Numbered from the stretch's first letter, positions 8,072-17,101 are shown. The stretch: 64,000 nt of DNA from Pedobacter sandarakinus (GCF_026240095.1 NZ_JAPIVG010000006.1:1-64000); one strand, 5' to 3'. The notes: generated from the sequence alone by a model not told the origin. Program-made: numbers and translations.

Positions 8072-8118
8072 ACAGGTATGAGTAAATTTTATTATTTTTG
8101 ATTTGTAAATTCTACAAT

Positions 8119-8328
8119 ATGAAAACTGTAATAAAATTTATCATCGCATGATTTGTGAGTTTTTTCCTGATGATTGATGCTTTAGGAACACCTGGCAATA
8201 AAGCTGTATTTTTAATTGGGCTCGCATTCGTAGTTTGGATTATTTTTATTAAATCTGTAAGTTCCAGCTCCAATAGAAATAGACGAGAGTTTGAAGAGTT
8301 CATGAAATTTAAGAAAAGAGGGTACTAA
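8119..8328 (+). pseudogene. Small membrane protein gene with an early in-frame TGA
   Basis: An ATG at 8119 opens a 70-codon frame that reads MKTVIKFIIA, then TGA at 8149-8151, then FVSFFLMIDALG and on to a proper TAA at 8326. If the TGA were TGG the product would be a 69-residue protein with two hydrophobic segments and a basic C-terminal tail (SNRNRREFEEFMKFKKRGY). The frame stays open and protein-like on both sides of the stop, which suggests a recent nonsense change. Translation might instead begin at GTG 8155 or ATG 8170. No family recognised. Confidence 0.45.
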
Positions 8329-8345
8329 AATTCTTATTTTTGATT

Positions 8346-8558
8346 ATGGCTGATCTATCTAAAATAGAAGGCGATGGTAACATCATGTATATTCGAATAA
8401 GTGACTTACCAAAGGAAGAAGGTCTTGCCTTTAAACAATGGTTGCATAGCGAAGGTCAGACTCAACCTCTTATTGATGGGGAAATGGATGGTAATTGTGC
8501 CTATCCTTGGGATTACGAGTTGTGGAAATCAAATCCAAATGCCACTCATTTATTTTAG
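8346..8558 (+). CDS. Small hypothetical protein
   Basis: The ATG at 8346 gives 70 residues beginning MADLSKIEGDGN; an internal ATG at 8382 would give a protein starting MYIRISDLPKEEG. The C-terminal half (GQTQPLIDGEMDGNCAYPWDYELW) is acidic and rich in W/Y, a composition I associate with small accessory proteins of Bacteroidota elements, but I know no function. It sits between the XRE regulator and the PHP-ATPase gene, 17 bases after the broken membrane gene and in the same direction, so the two may have formed one transcript. Confidence 0.6.
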   Translation: MADLSKIEGDGNIMYIRISDLPKEEGLAFKQWLHSEGQTQPLIDGEMDGNCAYPWDYELWKSNPNATHLF

Positions 8559-8608
8559 ATTTTTTTTCTTTTTGCTGTAACTAGGAAGCAATATCAATCT
8601 ATTTAAAA

Positions 8609-8631
8609 TATAGTTTTGCTATATTTTTTAA
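8609..8631. repeat. Left copy of 23-bp direct repeat flanking the PHP-ATPase gene
   Basis: The 23 bases from TATAGTTTTGC to ATTTTTTAA are identical to 11531-11553. The similarity continues weakly: 16 to 45 bases further on both copies have TTATA(g/a)tG and ATTAGTCTTT. The two copies enclose exactly one gene (8854-11439). This may mark cassette exchange. Confidence 0.6.
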
Positions 8632-8853
8632 GCTTTATAGTGAAATAATTAGTCTTTTAATTCTTCGCTTAGCTTAATTTCTCATTGAGAAATTCTATAT
8701 TTATAATTAATTATACGCTACTCATTCTCACAATTTCATTTGCTCCTATCTGGAACTCGTATAAGCTATATTTTGAGTATTCGAAGAGCGTGTTAATGCT
8801 TAGGTTACTTTATTATAATCAAGGTAAGACACCTAAAAATCAAATAAAAATAT

Positions 8854-11439
8854 ATGGAAGAAATCTATAGAGGTTCTGAATGGAGAAAGTGGGATTTACA
8901 TTTTCATACACCATCTTCTTACGACTACATTGATAAGAGTGTCACAAATCAAGATATCATTAATGGTCTACACGCTAATGGCATATCAGTTGTAGCCATA
9001 ACCGATCATCATTTAATCGATATACTCAGAATAAAAGAGTTGCAAAAATTAGGCAATGAAAAGGGAATAACAGTATTACCGGGCATTGAATTTCTTGCAG
9101 AACTTCGTGATAAAGAGCCTATACACTATATAGCTATCTTTTCACAGGATGTAAACTTGGATATTGTTTGGGGTCAACTCGAAAATAAAACGGCTTTACT
9201 AGAAATTAAAAGCGAAAACAAAAGACACAATCAAGTTTACTGTGTTTTGAAAGACACTGTAGAGCTAGTGAAAGAATTAGGTGGAATTATAACTATCCAC
9301 GCAGGTAGCAAGACAAATTCTGTTGAAAACATTACAAATTCACTATCTCATTCAATTGCTCAAAAAACGGATATCGCAAAGCTGGTCGATTTTTACGAAC
9401 TCGGTAAAAAAGATGATAAAACTGGCTATTTGGATGTTGTCTTTCCAGCGATCAAAAAACATATCCCAATGATAGTTGGGTCAGACAATCATAATATAAG
9501 GAATTATTCATTAAAAGAAAATTGTTGGATCAAATCGGATAAAACGTTTGAAGGTTTAAAGCAGGTTATATATGAGCCAAAAGAAAGAGTTAGAATACAG
9601 GCAAACCGGCCACAAGAAAAGGCAGGCTATCAGGCGATAGATAGCATATCTATTAACCACTCTGATTTTGCACCTGTTAAGTTATACCTAAATCAAAACT
9701 TAAATACGATTATCGGTGGACGATCAACGGGAAAATCAATATTACTTGGTTCTATCGCTAAAAAATTAAATAGTGACAAGGAAGTAAAATTCGAAAATGA
9801 AGATTATAGCACCTACATTACACAAATAGTTGAAAATATTAAAGTTGTATGGAAAGATGGAATTGAAAATAATGAAAGAAATATAGAATTTTTTCCTCAA
9901 AGCTACATGCACCGTCTGGCCAAAAATACCAATAATGAACTTGATAAGTTAATAGAAGATATTATTACCCAAGATGAAGAAAAGAGCAACGCAATTAATA
10001 TCTATAACAATTTCAGCAAAGATAATAATACTGATATCGTTGCAAAAATAAATAAGCTATTCCAAACACATAGTGATCATAATAAGCTTGCAGTGGTATT
10101 AAAAGAATTGGGCGACGAAGATGGTATCAATAAGGAAAAAATTAAGTTGACAACAACACTTGAAGAATTAAGAGGAAAAATTGAGATTTCCGAAGAAAAC
10201 TTATATGCTTATAAAGCATTTCTTAAGCAGTTTAACGATAATTCAAATACAAAGAATGCTATTGAACACCAGATTACCAACCTTAACAATTTGAAGGGAA
10301 AAACCATTTCAAATGATAGTTTAGAATTTGACTTCGCAAACTTAATAGACCCCACAAAGACGACTGTATCGCAGATATTCAAAGATTTAAGAAAACAATT
10401 TCAGGATGAATGGACGAAAAAGTTAAATGAAGTCATTACAAATCTACAATTGGAAATAATCAGATTAGATACTCAAAATAATGCAATATTAAACGATCCT
10501 GTTTACAAAATGGGAGTTAGTGTTTTTGACAATAACCTTCAGTACAAGGAGATTGAAGAAAAGCTAAAGATACAAACCGACAAACTATTCGAGATTGGAA
10601 ATCTGAAAATCCAAGAAAATGCTCTTGCAGAACAATCATATCAAATTAAAGCGACAATCAAATCTGACTTCCGTGAATATTTTAACAGAATAATGCTGCT
10701 CAAAGAAAAGCTAAGTCTGAAATCTGAAAAACTTGAAATCAAAGCGCAAGCAAATGTAGGAGCCACGCTGTATAAAGACATATTATATACTAGTGTTAAC
10801 CAACAAAGTTATCAGGGGCAGGACTTGGTAAATAGAAAAATAACCAATTCAGAGGAATTCTTTTCTGCTGTATTTCAGGTTTTTGATCTACTTCTATCAA
10901 ACTCGGTTACATTAAAAGGAGGCTATAACAATGTGTCGCTCACTCAAAAAATTCTGTCAACCAATTTTTTCTCTATATCTTATAATATCGTCTACGAAGA
11001 TATATTCAAACATATGTCTGAAGGAAAGAAAGCATTTGTTGTACTTATGCTTCTTTTGGATTTTAGTAAAAAAGACTGTCCTATATTAATTGACCAGCCA
11101 GAAGATGATTTGGATAATAGAGCAATTTACAATGAATTGGTCACCTATATAAAAAAGAAGAAAAAGGAACGTCAAATTATTGTTGTTACTCATAACCCAA
11201 ATATTGTTGTTGGTGCTGACAGCGAACTTGTAATAATATCAAATCAGCATGGTGTTAATTCGCCTAATACTAACGGTGCTAAATTCGAATACATACAAGG
11301 CAGTTTAGAAAGCACTAAGCAGAAAGATAAAACTCCTGAAACTTTGCATAGTCAAGGAATTAGACAACATGTGTGTGAGATACTAGAGGGGGGCTTTGAA
11401 GCATTTAAGCAAAGAGAATTAAGGTATAGCGTTTTATAG
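8854..11439 (+). CDS. PHP-domain / ABC-type ATPase fusion (TrlF-like)
   Basis: 861 residues. The N-terminal PHP phosphoesterase domain has its metal ligands: DLHFH (D14, H16, H18), ITDHH (D51-H53), PGIEF (E79), H91, TIHAGS (H149) and GSDNH (D211, H213). The second part is an SMC/RecN-like ATPase: Walker A GGRSTGKS near 288, a long coiled-coil insertion (about 380-690), the signature-like SEGKKA near 722, Walker B PILIDQPEDDLDN near 743 and the H-loop VVTHNPN near 779. PHP-ATPase fusions of this type are named TrlF family. A nuclease or phosphatase gated by a DNA-sensing ATPase is the natural reading, and its place among element cargo suggests anti-phage or inter-element defence; that is inference. 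It stands alone as one gene. Confidence 0.85.
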   Translation: MEEIYRGSEWRKWDLHFHTPSSYDYIDKSVTNQDIINGLHANGISVVAITDHHLIDILRIKELQKLGNEKGITVLPGIEFLAELRDKEPIHYIAIFSQDVNLDIVWGQLENKTALLEIKSENKRHNQVYCVLKDTVELVKELGGIITIHAGSKTNSVENITNSLSHSIAQKTDIAKLVDFYELGKKDDKTGYLDVVFPAIKKHIPMIVGSDNHNIRNYSLKENCWIKSDKTFEGLKQVIYEPKERVRIQANRPQEKAGYQAIDSISINHSDFAPVKLYLNQNLNTIIGGRSTGKSILLGSIAKKLNSDKEVKFENEDYSTYITQIVENIKVVWKDGIENNERNIEFFPQSYMHRLAKNTNNELDKLIEDIITQDEEKSNAINIYNNFSKDNNTDIVAKINKLFQTHSDHNKLAVVLKELGDEDGINKEKIKLTTTLEELRGKIEISEENLYAYKAFLKQFNDNSNTKNAIEHQITNLNNLKGKTISNDSLEFDFANLIDPTKTTVSQIFKDLRKQFQDEWTKKLNEVITNLQLEIIRLDTQNNAILNDPVYKMGVSVFDNNLQYKEIEEKLKIQTDKLFEIGNLKIQENALAEQSYQIKATIKSDFREYFNRIMLLKEKLSLKSEKLEIKAQANVGATLYKDILYTSVNQQSYQGQDLVNRKITNSEEFFSAVFQVFDLLLSNSVTLKGGYNNVSLTQKILSTNFFSISYNIVYEDIFKHMSEGKKAFVVLMLLLDFSKKDCPILIDQPEDDLDNRAIYNELVTYIKKKKKERQIIVVTHNPNIVVGADSELVIISNQHGVNSPNTNGAKFEYIQGSLESTKQKDKTPETLHSQGIRQHVCEILEGGFEAFKQRELRYSVL

Positions 11440-11530
11440 GCAGAGATTGATTTAAGTTATTGGCTTGCTATTCTATCCAATAATTTAAATTTAGAGAATA
11501 AGGTTCACGAATTGCTGTAATTTGAATAGC

Positions 11531-11553
11531 TATAGTTTTGCTATATTTTTTAA
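11531..11553. repeat. Right copy of 23-bp direct repeat flanking the PHP-ATPase gene
   Basis: Identical to 8609-8631 and in the same orientation, 91 bases after the PHP-ATPase stop codon. Confidence 0.6.
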
Positions 11554-11560
11554 ACACAGC

Positions 11561-11672
11561 GGTCGGTATATTATAATGCTTTTGAAGATTAGTCTTTAAT
11601 TAGATGTGAATGCTTTCACTCATACCTGTGTGGGTCGGTATGTTATAATGGTTAAAAGATTTAGTTTTAAGA
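11561..11672. repeat. Two degenerate direct repeats containing GGTCGGTAT(A/G)TTATAATG
   Basis: GGTCGGTATATTATAATG at 11561-11578 and GGTCGGTATGTTATAATG at 11633-11650 differ by one base. Both are followed by a related AT-rich tail (GATTAGTCTTTAA and GATTTAGTTTTAA). The spacing is 72 bases. A third, weaker relative is seen at about 8634-8660. Confidence 0.5.
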
Positions 11673-11809
11673 AGTTTATATTAACATAGTTTCTCTTTAC
11701 AATGCTGGGATATTATATGTGTCCCAGTAAGTGTTTATATCACTGGAACACAATAAACCTAAGCAGTAATTCTAGTTACAAAACTAGATACAGTTAAGCG
11801 ATGAACCGA

Positions 11810-13140
11810 GAGTGTAAAGTAAACTGTGTCAAAAGTTAAAATTATTAACTTTAGATACATTTTATTATGACAAGAGAAGAACAGCTCGATTATGAGCTAA
11901 TGAAACAAAAAGCCCTTGAGCAATTTCGTTCGGGCAAATCATTGTATGGCAAAGATGGTGCGTTCGCTCCTTTGCTTAAGAGTTTCCTTGATTCTGCCCT
12001 TGAGGCAGAAATTGACTCCCATCTTGACGAGAATGAGCGTTTTTCAGGTAACCGGAAAAATGGTAAGACGTCGAAGGACGTGAAAACTTCCGCTGTACAA
12101 TCTCCATTCAGACCCCACGGGATCGGAACGCTACCTTCGAGCCCGAAATAATCCGAAAAAGGGAAACCATTTTAGCAGAAAGCCTTGAAGGTAAGATCAT
12201 TGGTATGTATGGGCTGGGCATGAGCCTGCGTGATATTTCCAAGCACATCAAGGACATATATGATACTGAGATCAGTCAGGCAACACTTTCCGCTATTACC
12301 GATAAGATTATACCCGAGGTAAAGGAATGGCAATCCAGGCCACTTGAGGAGCTTTATACAATCGTTTGGCTTGACGCCATGCATTACAAAGTAAAAGAAG
12401 ACCACAGAATGGTTTCACATGCAGTCTACAATACACTCGGGATAAACCGTCACGGACATAAAGAACTTTTGGGTATGTACGTATCCCAGAGTGAGGGAGC
12501 GAACTTTTGGCTGAGCGTACTTACCGATCTACAGAACCGTGGGGTAAAAGACATTCTAATTGCTTGCATTGATAACCTGAATGGATTTCCTCAGGCAATC
12601 AATACCGTTTACCCTGAGACGGAGATACAAACATGTATTGTACACCAGATACGGAACAGTTTAAAGTACGTTGCATCAAAAGATCAGAAAGCTTTCATGA
12701 AAGACCTGAAGCCCGTTTATCAGGCAGAAACCCTTGAATTGGCAGAGCTGAGGCTAGATGAACTCGATGAGAAATGGGGCAGGAAATATGAAAAAGTGCT
12801 GGAGTTCTGGAGAAGAAATTGGTCTAAACTTACCAGCTATTTTCGCTATGATGCTGCCGTCAGAAAGCTCATTTACACCACAAATACTATTGAGGGATTT
12901 CACCGGCAGGTTAGAAAAGTCACTAAAACCAAGGGCGCATTTACTTCAGATATGGCGCTGCTAAAACTGATCTATCTAGCGCAGAAGAACATCAGCCAGA
13001 AATGGACTATGCCCCTGAGCAATTGGGCTACAACTGCTCAGAAACTTGCCATTTGGTTTCCTGATAGAATGATATTAGATTTGAACTAGGATTTTTTTGA
13101 GAAGAATTATTTTAGATTGACACAGTTTATTTTACATACC
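11810..13140 (+). mobile_element. IS256-family insertion sequence, inactive copy
   Basis: Terminal inverted repeats are visible: TGTAAAGTAAACTGTGTCAA at 11813-11832 and its complement with one mismatch at 13117-13136, plus partial matches a few bases outward. They enclose a single transposase region (11867-13089) that is frameshifted. The size of about 1.33 kb fits IS256 members. I could not find a clear 8-9 bp target duplication. The right inverted repeat contains the last codons and stop of the HlyD-type gene, so the insertion defines that gene's end. Confidence 0.78.
11867..13089 (+). pseudogene. IS256-family transposase, frameshifted
   Basis: The first frame (11867-12151) gives the N-terminus: MTREEQLDYELMKQKALEQF, then LKSFLDSALEAEIDSHL and NRKNGKTSKDVKTS. 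The rest, in frame -1, reads SIQTPRDRNATFEPEIIRKR from about 12103 and continues to the stop at 13089. The second part keeps the family features: IVWLDAMHYKV with the first catalytic Asp, ACIDNLNGFPQAI with the second Asp, the CIVHQIRNS block and the TTNTIEGFHRQ region with the catalytic Glu. The shift falls between about 12085 and 12105. IS256 transposases are normally one frame of about 400 residues, so this copy is taken to be inactive; a sequencing error is the alternative. Confidence 0.85.
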
Positions 13141-14410
13141 CCGTAAGAGTTCGAAGTAACCTTTGCAATAGCGTGCTTTCCTCTGTAATTATTTCAACAT
13201 CTCCTTTCATGCCGTTCTTTAATATGATTTTTTTTGTTGAATCTATATTTTCAAAATGATCAAAGCTCACCTTTCCTACAAATACACTGTCCTTATAAGC
13301 TACATCAGATACATAACTAAGTTTCCCCCGTATCATTCCATACTGTTCAAATGGGTAACCTTTTAGCTTAACAAGGGCATCTTCACTAGAATGAACCTTT
13401 CCCATGTTGTATTGGGGGATTTCCACCTCACCGAAATAAATCGGATTCGCAGGGTTTATAATGAAGACCTCCTGATTTGCAAAAAGATTCTGGTTTTTTT
13501 GAATTGTACCTGCAAAACTAACCTTACCAGCTTCTGTAGCTTTTAAAACATGTTCTTCAATCCATAAATTAGTTTCATTTACTATCCTATTTAGCGCTTG
13601 GAAAAAAGCAGATCTTGACTCAGATATCGTATTATTTAGCTCTTGCAACTCCTTTTGTTTTTGACTGTAGTTGACCGAATTATTAATTATTGCAGTCTCG
13701 GTTTGCTGCAGGGGATACTTAGATTGTAGATATCTATTTTCCTGTAGCATAAATTCGCTTCTTGAAATGACTTTCTTTTCATATAGTTTTTTAAAAGATT
13801 CAAACTCAATACTGGCATTTTTATATTCTAGCTCCTGCAGTTGCTTTTGCTTGAGTATCTGAGTATTTAGTATTTTTATATTAACTAAATCCCTTTCTAA
13901 GAATGAGCGATTAGTTATATATTGGCCATTGCTTTTAGTAGATTGATATCTTAGATAAGCTTCATAGAAATTTTGGTAAGCAGATTGTAATTCACCAAGA
14001 TTAAGTGTGGTTGGCAATTGATCACTTGCCTCCTCTGAGGATATTTTGCCAGGTTGTGCTTGTAAATATCTTAGTTTTTCTAAAAGCGATAAAATATCAT
14101 AGGGGTTTGAGGTACTTTCCATGAATGCCAGTATTTGACCATTTTTCACGACATCCCCTTGATTCACAAATATTTCGGTTATTTTTCCATTTTGTTTGGC
14201 TAAAATCAATTTTGGAGAATTATTTGAGTTTACCTTAATGGATGTTTTAACAATATCAGGGTATTTAATAATTGAGGAGAGAACTAAAACGGAGATTAGA
14301 AAGATAAAAATAATCGTAATCCCCCATCTCAATATGCTAGAAGGCACTGATGTTATAATTTCTTGAATCTCTTCACTATTGCGTTGAATTATATGATTTT
14401 CATTTGGCAT
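13127..14410 (-). CDS. HlyD-family secretion adaptor of the RiPP exporter
   Basis: 427 residues. One membrane helix (about 31-51) follows a short cytoplasmic N-terminus. A lipoyl/barrel half (LAKQNGKITEIFVNQGDVVKNGQILAFM, about 69-96), a long alpha-helical hairpin (about 110-280) and a second barrel half (GKVSFAGTIQKNQNLFANQEV) make up the periplasmic adaptor. It would link the inner-membrane C39 ABC exporter to an outer-membrane channel, which is not encoded here. It starts 10 bases after the exporter gene and is the last gene of the operon. Its final residues GYVK and stop are provided by the inverted repeat of the neighbouring IS, so the native C-terminus may have been a little different. 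Confidence 0.88.
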   Translation of the reverse strand: MPNENHIIQRNSEEIQEIITSVPSSILRWGITIIFIFLISVLVLSSIIKYPDIVKTSIKVNSNNSPKLILAKQNGKITEIFVNQGDVVKNGQILAFMESTSNPYDILSLLEKLRYLQAQPGKISSEEASDQLPTTLNLGELQSAYQNFYEAYLRYQSTKSNGQYITNRSFLERDLVNIKILNTQILKQKQLQELEYKNASIEFESFKKLYEKKVISRSEFMLQENRYLQSKYPLQQTETAIINNSVNYSQKQKELQELNNTISESRSAFFQALNRIVNETNLWIEEHVLKATEAGKVSFAGTIQKNQNLFANQEVFIINPANPIYFGEVEIPQYNMGKVHSSEDALVKLKGYPFEQYGMIRGKLSYVSDVAYKDSVFVGKVSFDHFENIDSTKKIILKNGMKGDVEIITEESTLLQRLLRTLTGYVK

Positions 14411-14420
14411 AACTTAATTT

Positions 14421-16604
14421 TTAACTTCCAAGCTGAAGTTGGTTTTTAACAAGTTGATAATATGAGCCTTTGAGATTGGTTAATTCAAGATGTGTTCCCT
14501 GTTCAGTAATTACTCCCCTATCTAGAACGATAATATTATCTGCATTTGTAACGGTACTCAATCTATGCGCAACTACAACGACTGTTTTATTCTTTAAAAA
14601 GTCTTCAAGATTTGACATTATTTCTTTTTCGTTATTTGCATCTAATGCATTTGTAGCTTCGTCTAAAAATATATACTCTGGATCCTTGTAAACCGCCCTT
14701 GCGATCAGGATACGCTGTTTCTGCCCTTGGCTAACTCCATTACCTTCAGCACCAATTTTAGTATTTAGACCCAAAGGAAGGCTATCTATAAAGTCGCTGA
14801 TATTTGCCATTTGTATTGCATATTTGAGCCTAGTTAAGTTTGGGATATCTTCTGCAACGGTAATGTTATTTGCAATTGTATCAGAAAATATAAAACCTTC
14901 CTGCATTACAACACCACATTCACTTCTCCAGAACTTGTAACTAAATTGGTTCAATGCAATTTTTCCTAACTTAATAGTTCCCATTTGCGGTTCATAAAAT
15001 CTCAGCAGCAACTTCAGAAGTGTCGTTTTTCCACTTCCGCTCATTCCTACAATGGCAGTCGTTTTACCTTGGGGGATAGTTAGGTCTATATTTGAAAGTA
15101 CAGGGATATTGCCAGCGCCAGGATAGGTAAAGCTAAGGCCATTCAATGAGATACTCTTGTCAATTGGAAATTCGTAAATATAGTGAGCCCCTGAAACCTC
15201 CTCGTCATCAAGTGAATTAATTTCATTCAATCTTTCAAGACTTATTTTAGCATCCTGTAATTGTTGTGTCAGAGCCACCATTTGCTCAACTGGACTATTC
15301 AACTGGCCAATTATGTACTGGATAGCCATCATAGCCCCCAGAGTTAACTGGCCGTCAATAACTGATTTCGCAACAATAAACGTAATTACGATGTTTTTCC
15401 CTTCATTTATAAAGAAGGAACCGGCCTGTTGAATTTGGCGTAGAGCCAAGCTTTTTATATTAAATTGAAAAAGACCCGCTTGAATTTTCTCCCATTCCCA
15501 TCTTTTTTGTTGTTCACTATTATTTAATTTAATTTCCTGTATTCCAGCTATCAACTGGACTATCTTGCTTTGATTCTTGGCAGAAATATCAAAACGCTTA
15601 TAGTCGAGTTCTTTCCTCTTCTTCAAAAATGCGGCTATCCATATCCCATATAAAACACTACCTATAAGAAATACCATGAAAACGGTGGTGTTGTAAAAAC
15701 CTAAAACAACTGCAAATACAACAAAATTAAATAATGAAAAAAATGCATTAAGGGTAGGCCCAGTTAAAAACGTCTCTATCCTTTTTTGATCCTCGATTCG
15801 TTGCATGATATCTCCTGTTAATCTAGTATCAAAAAAACTCATAGGAAGATTTAAAAGTTTTATAAAGAAATCGGTTAATATGGAGATATTGATTCTGGTA
15901 CTAATATGAAGAAGGATCCAAGATCTAATAAAGTCGACACTAAGCCTCCCTATGAACAACATAGTTTGTGCGATTAGAACCACATAAATGAAATTTAAAT
16001 TTCTTGTGTTTATGCCAATATCAACAACGGATTGAGTTAAAAAAGGAAGTATTAGTTGCATACAAGTCCCAACTAATAATGCAACCAAGAGCTGTAGAAT
16101 TAATTGTTTGTATCCTGTTATATATCTTAGAATAGAGGAAAGTTTGGCTCTCTTCTCTGGCTCCTCTTCTATATCATAAAATTTTGGTGTCGGGCTTATA
16201 GCAAGGCCAATTCCTTCTTCGCTGTTTTCTGTTCGATCCGTAATCCATTTTGATTTGAACTCCGCTGATGTATAACATATTAGCCCTTTTGATGGGTCAG
16301 ATATGTAATATTTATTTTTTTTAATTTTATACAAAACAACGAAATGGTTTTTGTTCCAGTACAAAATACAAGGCAAATCAAGCTTTAGGAGTTTTTGAGT
16401 AGGTATTTTAACAGCCATTGTCCGAAACCCAAGCTTCTCTGCTGCATGACTAATTCCTAGTAAGGAAACCCCGTCTTTGTTTATCCCACTATACTCCCTA
16501 ATTCTCTGAATATTTAAAATCTTTCCGTAATGTTTGCCAACAATCTTCAAACAAGTTGGACCACAGTCCATTATGTCATGTTGTTTGTAGAATGGGAATT
16601 TCAT
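14421..16604 (-). CDS. C39-peptidase ABC exporter (bacteriocin/RiPP processing and export)
   Basis: 727 residues with three parts. The N-terminal C39 protease has its catalytic triad: C14 in QHDIMDCGPTC, H87 in WNKNHFVV and D103 in ISDPSKG. A six-helix membrane domain covers about 165-450. The C-terminal ATPase has Walker A GMSGSGKTT near 518, the signature VSQGQKQR near 622, Walker B YIFLDEATNALD near 640 and the H-loop VVAHRL. Enzymes of this class cut a leader after a double glycine and export the rest. The operon's precursor has exactly such a GG site, so this is its likely protease-exporter. All motifs are intact. Confidence 0.92.
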   Translation of the reverse strand: MKFPFYKQHDIMDCGPTCLKIVGKHYGKILNIQRIREYSGINKDGVSLLGISHAAEKLGFRTMAVKIPTQKLLKLDLPCILYWNKNHFVVLYKIKKNKYYISDPSKGLICYTSAEFKSKWITDRTENSEEGIGLAISPTPKFYDIEEEPEKRAKLSSILRYITGYKQLILQLLVALLVGTCMQLILPFLTQSVVDIGINTRNLNFIYVVLIAQTMLFIGRLSVDFIRSWILLHISTRINISILTDFFIKLLNLPMSFFDTRLTGDIMQRIEDQKRIETFLTGPTLNAFFSLFNFVVFAVVLGFYNTTVFMVFLIGSVLYGIWIAAFLKKRKELDYKRFDISAKNQSKIVQLIAGIQEIKLNNSEQQKRWEWEKIQAGLFQFNIKSLALRQIQQAGSFFINEGKNIVITFIVAKSVIDGQLTLGAMMAIQYIIGQLNSPVEQMVALTQQLQDAKISLERLNEINSLDDEEVSGAHYIYEFPIDKSISLNGLSFTYPGAGNIPVLSNIDLTIPQGKTTAIVGMSGSGKTTLLKLLLRFYEPQMGTIKLGKIALNQFSYKFWRSECGVVMQEGFIFSDTIANNITVAEDIPNLTRLKYAIQMANISDFIDSLPLGLNTKIGAEGNGVSQGQKQRILIARAVYKDPEYIFLDEATNALDANNEKEIMSNLEDFLKNKTVVVVAHRLSTVTNADNIIVLDRGVITEQGTHLELTNLKGSYYQLVKNQLQLGS

Positions 16605-16616
16605 AGGTTTTTATCA

Positions 16617-17101
16617 TTAAAATTTTAAAGGATTTTCCTTGAGAAAAATCACTGAATATCCAGCACTTCTATACTCGCTGATGGTATTAACTGCAACATG
16701 TTTTATTTCTAGAATGTGGTTGTACTGTTCATTACATCTATTATACCACATTTCAAACAATCGTAACCTGTGAGCCGGTTTGTTTTTGTCCAACTCACCT
16801 GTAAAATTAGGAAAGCGTTTAAGTCACTATTTTTTATAAAGTTGATTAAAATGTCACAAATCGTAGGTCCGATATTTTCATCGAATCTAGCATTGTTATC
16901 ATTAGATTGATTCCTAAATTCGATCAAGTAGCCATGTTTTTTTAGCACTTTCATATTTAAATTTAACTGAAATACGCTCGATAATCTCCTAATGGAGACC
17001 TTGTAGGTGAGATTATTTTTGGTTAGGAATATGAAATTCCATGATTCATCTTTTGCAACCGAATTATAATTGTAAACTTTAGTTTTTCCATTTTCCTTCA
17101 T
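16617..17101 (-). pseudogene. DUF6169-like protein gene broken by one missing base
   Basis: Starting at ATG 17101 (MKENGKTKVYNYNSVAKD), the frame reads through FDENIGPTICDILINFIKNSDLNAFLI and then into an unlikely tail ending at 16709. If one T is added to the T4 run (plus-strand AAAA 16803-16806), the reading continues as FTGELDKNKPAHRLRLFEMW, YNRCNEQYNHILEIKHV and onward to a stop at 16617, just 12 bases before the exporter gene. That restored end (RLRLFEMWYN) fits the small DUF6169 family, sometimes seen beside peptide-maturation genes. The start overlaps the SPASM gene by 23 bases. Either a true frameshift or a homopolymer sequencing error. The function of the family is unknown. Confidence 0.65.

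Larger units (their letters stand above)
11440..11809. other. Intergenic region with repeats and hairpins, no gene
   Basis: Holds the right copy of the 23-bp repeat, a pair of degenerate 40-bp repeats and three short inverted repeats: CTGGGA/TCCCAG at 11705-11727, GTGTT/AACAC at about 11731-11751 and TCTAGTT/AACTAGA at 11771-11787. The last lies just before the IS256-type copy. No open frame with protein-like content is seen. Confidence 0.5.

Noticed and set aside
8685..8870. 61-codon frame before the PHP-ATPase gene
   Set aside because: TTG start, low-complexity hydrophobic content, and overlap with the real gene's start.
11802..13149. Target-site duplication for the IS256-type copy
   Set aside because: Flanking 8-9 bases on the two sides do not match; ends may have decayed or recombined.
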